From positions 1 to 7,202 of the forward strand of contig JAJXTQ010000096.1 in NCBI GenBank assembly GCA_021783685.1: a stretch of 7,202 nt of DNA, written 5' to 3'. Below are positions 1-5,761 of the stretch, piece by piece. This DNA comes from Pseudomonadota bacterium. GTDB taxonomy: Bacteria > Pseudomonadota > Gammaproteobacteria > UBA5335. The number at the start of each line of letters is the position of its first letter. Within the stretch, counting starts at the first letter, position 1. A program made the translations under genes and the position numbers. Under the pieces are notes generated by a model that had not been told where the DNA came from, did no database searches, and worked only from the letters and a program-made list of their open reading frames with translations.

Positions 1-675
1 TTGCGCCGCACCAATCCGGCGCCTTATGCCGCCTCGTTGCGGTGGGGGGATGCGGCCGTGCTGTCCAGCTCCCCGGAGCGCCTGTTGCAGGTCGCGGCGG
101 GATGGATCCAGACCCGCCCCATTGCCGGCACGCGCCGACGCGCCCGCGATCCCGTCGAGGACGAAGCCCTGGCGCGTGAGTTGCTGGGCCATCCCAAGGA
201 GCGCGCCGAGCATGTGATGCTCGTGGATCTGGAACGCAACGATCTGGGCCGCATCTGCCGGCCGGGCACCGTGCGGGTCAGCGAGCGGCTGCAAGTCGAG
301 ACCTATGCCCATGTCCACCACATCGTCTCGGCGGTGGAAGGTGAGTTGCGCGCCGACGTGGATGTGGCGGCCATTCTGGCGGCGCTGTTCCCGGGTGGGA
401 CCATCACCGGTTGCCCCAAGGTGCGCTGCATGGAGATCATTGCCGAACTGGAAGGCGAGGCGCGGGGTCCCTATACCGGATCCGTCGGTTATGTCAGCCG
501 GAACGGGCGCATGGACTTCAACATTCTGATCCGGACCGCCCACCTCGACGGCCGCCGCCTCAGCTTCCGCGCCGGGGGCGGCATCGTTGCCGATTCGGAT
601 CCCGAACGGGAACTGGCGGAGACCCGCATCAAGGCCAAGGGCATCCTCCAGGCACTGGAGACGCCCCCATGCTGA
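1..675 (+). CDS. pabB: Aminodeoxychorismate synthase component I, 3' part (5' end outside window)
   Basis: This enzyme aminates chorismate to 4-amino-4-deoxychorismate in p-aminobenzoate and folate synthesis, normally with ammonia from the glutaminase PabA. The frame is open at the window edge, so the TTG at base 1 is an internal codon. The 224 visible residues are the C-terminal half of the chorismate-binding fold; by alignment to E. coli PabB from memory, about 230 residues are missing. Visible blocks are SSSPER (22-27), PIAGTR (40-45), the ERAEHVMLVDLERNDLGR region, a PGGTITGCPK block, MDFNILIRT and GGGIVADSDPE. The ITGxPKVRxMEII form, plus pabC directly downstream, favours PabB over TrpE. 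However, residue 42 is Ala where E. coli PabB has Lys274 (PIKGT), as in TrpE, so anthranilate synthase remains a weaker alternative. The stop overlaps the pabC start by 7 nt. Confidence 0.87.
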   Translation: MRRTNPAPYAASLRWGDAAVLSSSPERLLQVAAGWIQTRPIAGTRRRARDPVEDEALARELLGHPKERAEHVMLVDLERNDLGRICRPGTVRVSERLQVETYAHVHHIVSAVEGELRADVDVAAILAALFPGGTITGCPKVRCMEIIAELEGEARGPYTGSVGYVSRNGRMDFNILIRTAHLDGRRLSFRAGGGIVADSDPERELAETRIKAKGILQALETPPC

Positions 676-1508
676 GCCTCGTGGACGGCGAACCGGCGAC
701 CGAGGTGCCGCTGGACGATCGCGGTCTGCAGTACGGGGAGGGCGTCTTCGAAACCCTGCTGGTCGACGCCGGTGAGCCGTTGGCCTGGGATCTGCACATG
801 GCGCGCATGACGCGCGGTTGCCAGGCCCTGGGTCTGCCCGACCCGCCGCTCGCAGCCCTGCATCGGGATGCCCTTGGACTGTGCGGCGCGCAGGATGGCC
901 CGGCCGTGCTGAAACTGACGCTGACCGTGCAAGGCGCCGGCCGTGGCTACGCCCGTCCGGCGTCTGTCGCATGGCGACGCATCGCTCAGGTCGCTCCCGC
1001 ACCCGAGTGGCCTGCCGCAGACTACGAGCGCGGCATTCGGGTACGCTGGTGCCGGCAGTTATGGTTCCCCGAGCCGGGCCTCGCGGGTATCAAGCACCTG
1101 AACCGCATGACACAGGTTCTCGCGCGGGCCGAATGGGACGATCCCGGCATCGCCGAGGGCCTGCTGCGCGATCCTGCCGGCGCGGTGATCGGCGGGACGA
1201 TGAGCAATCTGTTCGCGGTGTGCAACGAGACCCTGCTGACCCCATTGATCCGCAACTGCGGGATGGCCGGCACGCTGCGCGCCCGGATCATGGCCTGCGC
1301 CGGAGAACTCGGCATACCGCTCCGCGAAACCATGCTGTCGGCCACGGATTGCCATCGCGCCGACGAACTGTTGCTCTGCAACGCCGTACGCGGGATTCGC
1401 CCGATCCGCATCCTCGGGCGCCAATCGTTCTCGGCAGGCTCTGTGACGAGAGCCTTGCAGGCGGCCATCGCCGGTCCGTGGCCGCGACCGGCGAGCGGGG
1501 CCGAATGA
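669..1508 (+). CDS. pabC: Aminodeoxychorismate lyase (PLP-dependent, fold type IV)
   Basis: PabC releases pyruvate from 4-amino-4-deoxychorismate to give p-aminobenzoate, the step after PabB. The product is 279 residues, close to the roughly 270 of E. coli PabC. Recognisable blocks are DDRGLQYGEGVFET (16-29), GRGYARP (91-97), and GIKHLNRMTQVLAR (140-153), which holds the Schiff-base lysine K142. TMSNLF (177-182) and the ADELLLCNA segment (231-239) follow. A gap-free comparison with E. coli PabC from K142 puts Gly175 where the conserved Glu that contacts the PLP ring nitrogen should be. The ATG at 669 lies 8 nt after a GGAG (657-660) and overlaps the pabB stop. The frame stays open further upstream inside pabB, but residue 1 of this start matches the family N-terminus. 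A branched-chain or D-amino-acid aminotransferase is the alternative by fold; the pabB context argues for PabC. Confidence 0.9.
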   Translation: MLSLVDGEPATEVPLDDRGLQYGEGVFETLLVDAGEPLAWDLHMARMTRGCQALGLPDPPLAALHRDALGLCGAQDGPAVLKLTLTVQGAGRGYARPASVAWRRIAQVAPAPEWPAADYERGIRVRWCRQLWFPEPGLAGIKHLNRMTQVLARAEWDDPGIAEGLLRDPAGAVIGGTMSNLFAVCNETLLTPLIRNCGMAGTLRARIMACAGELGIPLRETMLSATDCHRADELLLCNAVRGIRPIRILGRQSFSAGSVTRALQAAIAGPWPRPASGAE

Positions 1509-2557
1509 CGCCCGGCAGCCCGACGCAACCCAGCCTTGTGAGCCGGCTGCGGGCGTTGCTCCCGACGCTGTGGACATTGCTGGCGCTCCTCGCGATCGGC
1601 AGCGGTTGGGCGATGTTCGAGCATTACCGGCACCGGCCGCTCGGAATCGAGTCGCCCCAGACCCTTGAAATCCAGCCCGGAGACGGCTTTTCGACCATCA
1701 CCCGCAAGCTGCAGGAGCAGCGCATTCTCGGCTGGCGCTGGCCGTTCACGATGCTGGCGGCATTCGAGGGGCAGACGGGGCGAATCCGTGCGGGCGAGTA
1801 CCGCCTCGCGCCCGGCCTGACACCGCAAGGCTTGCTGGACCAACTCATCAAGGGAGAGATCCTCCTGCACCGCATCACCCTGGTCGAGGGCTGGAGCGCG
1901 GCGCAGGTGCAGGTGGCGCTGCGCCAGCATCCGGCGATTCGACCCACACCCGACTTCGACTGGCCGAAGCTCATGGCCAGCCTGGGTACGCCCGATCTCT
2001 CGCCCGAGGGCCAGTTCTTTCCCGACACCTATTTGTTTGCCCGCGGCACGACGGATCAGACCCTGTTGCGACAAGCCCATGAACGCATGCGACAGGAACT
2101 CGCAAGCGCATGGGCGACCCGCGCAGCGGATCTTCCGCTCAGGACTCCATACGATCTGCTCATCCTGGCGTCCCTGGTGGAAAAGGAGACCGCAGTCGCC
2201 GATGAGCGGGCCCAGATCGCCGGCGTATTCGTGCGCCGACTGCAACTGGCCATGCCCTTGCAGACCGATCCCACCGTGATCTTTTCCCTGGGCGCCGATT
2301 ATTCAGGCAATCTCACCCGCGAGCACCTGCTGCGCCACCACCCTTACAATACGTATCGCAATCCGGGCCTGCCGCCGGGCCCGATCGCACTGGTGGGCCG
2401 CGCCGCGCTCGAAGCCGCAGCTCATCCGGCCCCCGGTCAGGCCCTCTATTTCGTGTCGCGCGGCGACGGCCGGCATGTGTTTTCCGATACGCTGGGCGAA
2501 CACAACCGCGCCGTCGCGTGCCACCAGCGCAAAACCTGCCAGGGAAGTCCGCCATGA
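1505..2557 (+). CDS. mltG: Endolytic peptidoglycan transglycosylase MltG (YceG-like)
   Basis: MltG is an inner-membrane lytic transglycosylase that cuts nascent glycan strands in the periplasm and is thought to act as a terminase of peptidoglycan polymerisation. The product has 350 residues, the usual family length. A short cytoplasmic N-terminus precedes one membrane segment at about residues 19-38. A LysM-like region follows (about 52-125, including the IRAGEYRL stretch), then the catalytic domain. The catalytic glutamate is E226 in ASLVEKETAV, matching E218 of E. coli. Other family signatures are PEGQFFPDTY (168-177), QTDPTVIF (253-260), YNTYRNPGLPPGPIA (281-295), and the YFVSRGDGRHVFS stretch near the C-terminus. 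The ATG at 1505 shares ATGA with the pabC stop, and only a weak GCGGGG lies upstream, suggesting coupled translation. The order pabC-mltG-tmk-holB also occurs in E. coli. Confidence 0.95.
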   Translation: MTPGSPTQPSLVSRLRALLPTLWTLLALLAIGSGWAMFEHYRHRPLGIESPQTLEIQPGDGFSTITRKLQEQRILGWRWPFTMLAAFEGQTGRIRAGEYRLAPGLTPQGLLDQLIKGEILLHRITLVEGWSAAQVQVALRQHPAIRPTPDFDWPKLMASLGTPDLSPEGQFFPDTYLFARGTTDQTLLRQAHERMRQELASAWATRAADLPLRTPYDLLILASLVEKETAVADERAQIAGVFVRRLQLAMPLQTDPTVIFSLGADYSGNLTREHLLRHHPYNTYRNPGLPPGPIALVGRAALEAAAHPAPGQALYFVSRGDGRHVFSDTLGEHNRAVACHQRKTCQGSPP

Positions 2558-3189
2558 CATCGACGGCACGGGGCCGCTTCATTACGCTGGAAGGCGCCGA
2601 GGGTGTCGGGAAAAGCACCCATCTGCCCTTCATCGGCACCTTCCTGAGATCGCATGGCCTTGATGTCGTCGAGACCCGCGAGCCGGGCGGCACCGCGTTG
2701 GCGGAAGCCATCCGGGGACTGTTTCTGCAGGACGCGCCCATGCCGGCGGCAAGCGAACTCATGCTGCTGTTTGCCGCCCGTGCCAGCCACCTCCAGGAAG
2801 TCATCCTGCCGGCCATGGCGCGCGGCACCTGGGTCGTTTGCGACCGCTTCACGGACGCCACCTATGCTTACCAGGGTGGCGGACGGGGACTCGACCCCGC
2901 CTGGATCGCCGATCTGGAATGCCGCGTGCAGGGATCGACCCGACCGGATCGGGTGCTCGTCCTCGATGCACCGGTCGCAATCGGCCGAGGACGGGTCGCC
3001 GCACGACGCGGCCGGCAGGATCGCATCGAAGTGGAAGACATGGCCTTTTTCGAACGCGTCCGGGCCGTGTATCGGGAACGGGCACGGCAACCGGGCTACC
3101 GCCTCATCGATGCAACCGGGTCCATCGACGCCGTCCAGCGGGAACTGGCGCGCCAACTGGAAGACCTTCTGGCGCAGCGAGCATCCTGA
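2554..3189 (+). CDS. tmk: Thymidylate kinase
   Basis: Tmk phosphorylates dTMP to dTDP with ATP in the cytoplasm, an essential step for dTTP supply. The product has 211 residues, typical for the family. Motifs in order are the P-loop GAEGVGKST (14-22), the dTMP-binding REPGGT (42-47), the DRF motif (97-99) followed by TYAYQGGGRG, and an arginine-rich LID at about residues 125-140 ending in QDRIE. Having the basic residues in the LID rather than in the P-loop fits the E. coli-like type II enzymes. The start at 2554 follows a good Shine-Dalgarno sequence, AGGGAAG (2541-2547), and shares ATGA with the mltG stop. No key residue appears to be missing. Confidence 0.97.
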   Translation: MTSTARGRFITLEGAEGVGKSTHLPFIGTFLRSHGLDVVETREPGGTALAEAIRGLFLQDAPMPAASELMLLFAARASHLQEVILPAMARGTWVVCDRFTDATYAYQGGGRGLDPAWIADLECRVQGSTRPDRVLVLDAPVAIGRGRVAARRGRQDRIEVEDMAFFERVRAVYRERARQPGYRLIDATGSIDAVQRELARQLEDLLAQRAS

Positions 3190-4262
3190 TGGACCCGACG
3201 GTGGACACCGCGGCGGAGACGACCCCGGTTTTTCCCTGGCAGATGCCGCTTTGGACCCGACTCGGCGAGGCTCGTCGGCGCGATCGACTGGCTCACGCCT
3301 ACCTGTTGGCCGGGCCGCCCGGCGTGGGCAAACGCGTCCTGGCGTGGCGCATCGCCGCAAGTGTGCTCTGCCGGAGCCCGTTGGCGGACGACCGCGCCTG
3401 CGGCCAGTGCCCGGACTGCCGGTTGCTCGAGGCCGGGACCCACCCGGACTGCGCCGTCGTCGAGCCCGAAAGTGGCAAGGCGCAGATTTCGATCGAGGCG
3501 GTCCGCGAACTGGGCGCCGATCTGACCCAGACCGCCCACCAAGGCGGAATGCGCGTCGCGCTGATCGTTCCGGCCGAGGCCATGACGCCGCAGTCGGCCA
3601 ACAGCCTGCTGAAAACGCTCGAAGAACCGCATGGGCGCGTGCTGCTGATCCTGATCAGCGACCGGCCGCTCGCGGTGCTGCCGACCCTGCGCAGCCGCTG
3701 CCAGCGTCTGGACTGTCCCGCTCCATCGCAGGATGTCCTCCGGGGCTGGCTCCGCCAGGAGTATCCCGACGAGCGCCGGTTGCTGCGGGCGCTCACCCTG
3801 GCGGGCGGCGCGCCGCTACACACGCGGTCCTATCTCGACGACGCCGAGGTGCAGCGGCTGGACCGATTGGCGCAGGACAGCCTCCTGGTCATGACGGGCA
3901 CGGCCGATCCGCTCGCGGTCGCTGCGCGCTGGGCGACCGGGGAATCCCCCGACCTTCTGGGCCTCTGGATGGTGCGGTTGGCCGAGGAAATGGCACGGCT
4001 GCGCATTCTCGGTCACGGCCCGCCGCCGGTCCTGCTCGATCTCGATACCCGGACCCTGCAGAGGATGCTCGCCCGTGCCGATAATGAAGATGTGCTTGCC
4101 TATGGCGCGTTTGCGCGGCAAGCACGCCTGTGGCTCGTGCAGGGTGCCGCGCAGCGTCAAGGACTTCTTGAAAGTCTGCTGATCCCGCTGGCGGCGGGCT
4201 TGCATGCGTTCAGGGCCCAAAATCCGGGTAGGACAGGTTTGCCGAGAGAGACGACATCGTGA
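3189..4262 (+). CDS. holB: DNA polymerase III subunit delta'
   Basis: Delta' is the fixed, non-hydrolysing AAA+ subunit of the clamp loader that places the beta clamp on primed DNA. The product has 357 residues. After a roughly 20-residue N-terminal stretch, HAYLLAGPPGVGKR (36-49) is a Walker A-like loop with Arg49 in the Ser/Thr position, in keeping with delta' not needing ATP. Cys61, Cys71, Cys74 and Cys77 form the zinc module. The SANSLLKTLEEP block (136-147) and SRC (169-171, the arginine-finger motif given to the neighbouring subunit) follow. The C-terminal part is divergent, as usual. The ATG at 3189 uses the last base of the tmk stop (TGATG). I see no clear Shine-Dalgarno sequence, so re-initiation by terminating ribosomes is likely. 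Confidence 0.95.
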   Translation: MDPTVDTAAETTPVFPWQMPLWTRLGEARRRDRLAHAYLLAGPPGVGKRVLAWRIAASVLCRSPLADDRACGQCPDCRLLEAGTHPDCAVVEPESGKAQISIEAVRELGADLTQTAHQGGMRVALIVPAEAMTPQSANSLLKTLEEPHGRVLLILISDRPLAVLPTLRSRCQRLDCPAPSQDVLRGWLRQEYPDERRLLRALTLAGGAPLHTRSYLDDAEVQRLDRLAQDSLLVMTGTADPLAVAARWATGESPDLLGLWMVRLAEEMARLRILGHGPPPVLLDLDTRTLQRMLARADNEDVLAYGAFARQARLWLVQGAAQRQGLLESLLIPLAAGLHAFRAQNPGRTGLPRETTS

Positions 4263-4612
4263 GTGACCCCCAGACATCCGCAGGTGGCATCCTCAACATC
4301 ACCATCAAGGACAAGCCGGCGCTGTACGAGGCCTACATGCCCTTCATCCGCAACGGCGGGCTGTTCTACCCGACGCTCAAGCCCTACCGGCTCGGGGACG
4401 AGGTCCTGCTGCTGCTCACCTTGATGGAGGAGAGCGAACGCATGGCCGTCGCCGGGCGCGTGGTCTGGATTACGCCACCCGGCGCCCAGAACCGTCGGCG
4501 CACCGGGATCGGCGTCCAGTTCAACCCCAAGGATGAAGGGGTTACACAGAAACGCATCGAGGTGTATCTGGCCGGCGCGCTGGATGGAGCCCGTCCGACG
4601 CTGACCTTGTGA
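4259..4612 (+). CDS. pilZ: Type IV pilus assembly protein PilZ
   Basis: This is the founding member of the PilZ domain family, needed for type IV pilus assembly and, in other gammaproteobacteria, shown to bind the extension ATPase PilB and the c-di-GMP receptor FimX. The product has 117 residues, almost the same as P. aeruginosa PilZ, and matches it along its length in blocks such as ITIKDKPALYEAYMPFI, NGGLFYPT, LGDEV, AGRVVWITP and GIGVQFN. The RxxxR and (D/N)xSxxG motifs of c-di-GMP-binding PilZ domains are absent, as in the Pseudomonas protein. I therefore infer an adaptor rather than a nucleotide receptor. The GTG start at 4259 shares GTGA with the holB stop and follows GAGAGAG (4244-4250). 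A holB-pilZ pair is a known arrangement. The gene implies the organism has type IV pili, although no other pil gene is in view. Confidence 0.95.
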   Translation: MSDPQTSAGGILNITIKDKPALYEAYMPFIRNGGLFYPTLKPYRLGDEVLLLLTLMEESERMAVAGRVVWITPPGAQNRRRTGIGVQFNPKDEGVTQKRIEVYLAGALDGARPTLTL

Positions 4613-4615
4613 ATT

Positions 4616-4625
4616 CCGCCGGCGG
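4616..4625. repeat. 10-bp GC palindrome in the pilZ/waaC convergent gap
   Basis: The only sequence between the two convergent stop codons is 29 nt. It contains CCGCCGGCGG, a perfect palindrome with no spacer. As RNA it could form only a 3-bp stem around a 4-nt loop, and no T-run follows on either strand. I therefore do not call it a terminator. How transcription ends between these two genes is not evident from the sequence. Confidence 0.5.
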
Positions 4626-4641
4626 CAGGTGGGGATGCCGA

Positions 4642-5661
4642 TCAATTGCCCTCGTTCATCTGCGCCTTGAACCGTGACCAGATCGCCTCGGGTGGAAGCG
4701 TCGTATAGCAGGCAGGCGTCCCGGCGCCCGGCCCGGTCAGGTGCCGGCACAGGCGTTGTCGGCAAGGGGAGCAGAGCGACTGGGCCTGAAGATTGACGCC
4801 GCGACTCCCTTGCAAGCCGGTCAGACGGCTATCCGTCGCGCCGTAGATACCAACCACCGGTCGCCCCAGCGCGCAGGCCAGATGCCCCAGACCGCTATCG
4901 ACCGTGATCAGCCCGCCCGCCGCCGCCAGAACGTCCATCAGGGCCGCCAGCGACATGGCCGGCAATACCTCGCTACGCCGGCTGCCGTGAGCCAGCGCTT
5001 CGGCGCGGGCCTTTTCATCGGCGTTTCCCCACGGCAAAGCCACCCGATAGCCGTCCGCTTCGGCGAGCGCGATCAGCGCGGCCCAGGCAGGGTCGGGATA
5101 GTGCTTGCTGGCCCAGGTGGTCCCGTGCAAGAAGACGAGCCGCCGTCGATCCCCCTGTGGATCCTGGTCCAGGCCATAGTCCGCCGGGCCCGTCGGCCGT
5201 GCATATCCCAGCGCATCGGCGAAGAGCCGGCGTACCCGCTCGATCGCGTGCATCGTCGGGGCAACCTCGATGCGATGGTGATAGCTGAGCGCCACCAGGG
5301 GTTCGCGTGCCGAATCCCGTGAAAAGCCGGCTCGAGGGCCACTGCCCACGCCACTGATCAGCGCGCTTTTATAGAGGCCCTGGGCATCGATGATGAGGCC
5401 GTATCGCTGCGCGCGAAGGGCGCGACGACCCTGCAGGGCGTCCCGCCAGTTGCGTTGGTGCAAGGGTTGCCCGCGCAGCCGCCGCAGGGGCAGGGGGATG
5501 ATGCGGTCGACCGCCGGATGTCGCGCCGGTATGGCCGCGAACCCGGGTTCGACGGCCCAGTCCGCGCGCAGTCCCGGGATGGCCTTGGCCGCATCGGTCA
5601 GCGCCGGCAGGGTGTGGACCACGTCTCCCAGCGATGAGAGCTTGACGATCAAAATCCGCAT
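4642..5661 (-). CDS. waaC: Lipopolysaccharide heptosyltransferase I
   Basis: WaaC is a GT9-family, GT-B-fold enzyme on the cytoplasmic face of the inner membrane that transfers L,D-heptose from ADP-heptose to Kdo2-lipid A, starting the LPS inner core. The product has 339 residues. The N-terminus MRILIVKLSSLGDVVHTLPAL is the family signature and includes the catalytic-base Asp13. IDAQGLYKSA (91-100), the SAREPL stretch, FLHGTTWASKHYP with Lys186, and VDSGLGHL with Asp255 correspond to E. coli blocks around Lys192 and Asp261. The close match to the E. coli WaaC N-terminal half favours WaaC over WaaF. The C-terminus differs from E. coli and has four cysteines (297, 300, 305, 318). The start at 5661 gives exactly the family N-terminus, with AAGG about 9 nt upstream. 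The gene is convergent with pilZ and divergent from the downstream ligase, so it has its own promoter. Confidence 0.93.
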   Translation of the reverse strand: MRILIVKLSSLGDVVHTLPALTDAAKAIPGLRADWAVEPGFAAIPARHPAVDRIIPLPLRRLRGQPLHQRNWRDALQGRRALRAQRYGLIIDAQGLYKSALISGVGSGPRAGFSRDSAREPLVALSYHHRIEVAPTMHAIERVRRLFADALGYARPTGPADYGLDQDPQGDRRRLVFLHGTTWASKHYPDPAWAALIALAEADGYRVALPWGNADEKARAEALAHGSRRSEVLPAMSLAALMDVLAAAGGLITVDSGLGHLACALGRPVVGIYGATDSRLTGLQGSRGVNLQAQSLCSPCRQRLCRHLTGPGAGTPACYTTLPPEAIWSRFKAQMNEGN

Positions 5662-5714
5662 CAGGCTGCCTTGCCAACCGTTCGGTATGTTGAGAAACTC
5701 GACTACCGCAGAAA

Positions 5715-5732
5715 CACCGCTGGACCGCGGTG
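5715..5732. repeat. 6-bp inverted repeat with 6-nt spacer, possible operator
   Basis: CACCGC and GCGGTG are perfect inverted copies separated by TGGACC. The repeat lies 30 nt upstream of the ligase start and just ahead of its Shine-Dalgarno region. It has no T-run on either side, so a terminator is unlikely. A repressor or activator site, or a leader hairpin, is possible. In GC-rich DNA a chance 6-bp dyad is also plausible. Confidence 0.35.
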
Positions 5733-5750
5733 GAATTTAACAGACATCAC

Positions 5751-5755
5751 GGAGG
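5751..5755 (+). promoter_or_regulatory. Ribosome binding site GGAGG deciding the ligase start
   Basis: GGAGG ends 6 nt before the ATG at 5762, a good spacing. An in-frame ATG at 5756 directly abuts the GGAGG and leaves no room for initiation, so 5762 is the better start. This is the strongest Shine-Dalgarno sequence in the window, fitting a gene that is not translationally coupled to an upstream one. Confidence 0.8.
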
Positions 5756-5761
5756 ATGACG

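Larger units (their letters stand above)
5662..5761. promoter_or_regulatory. Divergent intergenic region between waaC and the acyl-CoA ligase gene
   Basis: Both flanking genes are transcribed away from this 100-nt stretch, so it should hold a promoter for each. It is less GC-rich than the coding sequence. I find no convincing sigma-70 pair. The best on the plus strand is TTGCCA (5671-5676) with a poor GAAACT 17 nt later, which I do not call. Three small dyads are visible: ACCG-TT-CGGT (5677-5686), GTTGAG-AAA-CTCGAC with one mismatch (5689-5703), and CACCGC-TGGACC-GCGGTG (5715-5732). The role as a promoter region is inferred from gene orientation only. Confidence 0.5.

Noticed and set aside
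1022..2245. Long antisense open frame (407 codons) opposite pabC and mltG
   Set aside because: It lies opposite two confidently identified genes, its translation has no recognisable domain, and such frames are common by chance in GC-rich coding DNA.
3312..3335. Degenerate Walker A (GPPGVGKR) in HolB as a possible loss of function
   Set aside because: Delta' is the non-ATPase clamp-loader subunit, and altered Walker A residues are normal in this family.
2446..3360. Antisense open frame (304 codons) opposite tmk and holB
   Set aside because: Shadow of tmk and the start of holB; low-complexity, Arg/Pro/Ala-rich translation with no motif.
2654..4084. 476-codon plus-strand frame overlapping tmk and holB
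   Set aside because: Out-of-frame reading of the two real genes; the translation is Arg/Pro/Ala/Gly-rich with no domain.
4259..4612. PilZ as a c-di-GMP receptor
   Set aside because: The RxxxR and (D/N)xSxxG motifs are absent, as in the canonical pilus PilZ, which does not bind the nucleotide.
4613..4641. Bidirectional terminator between pilZ and waaC
   Set aside because: The GC palindrome gives only a very short stem and no T-run on either strand.
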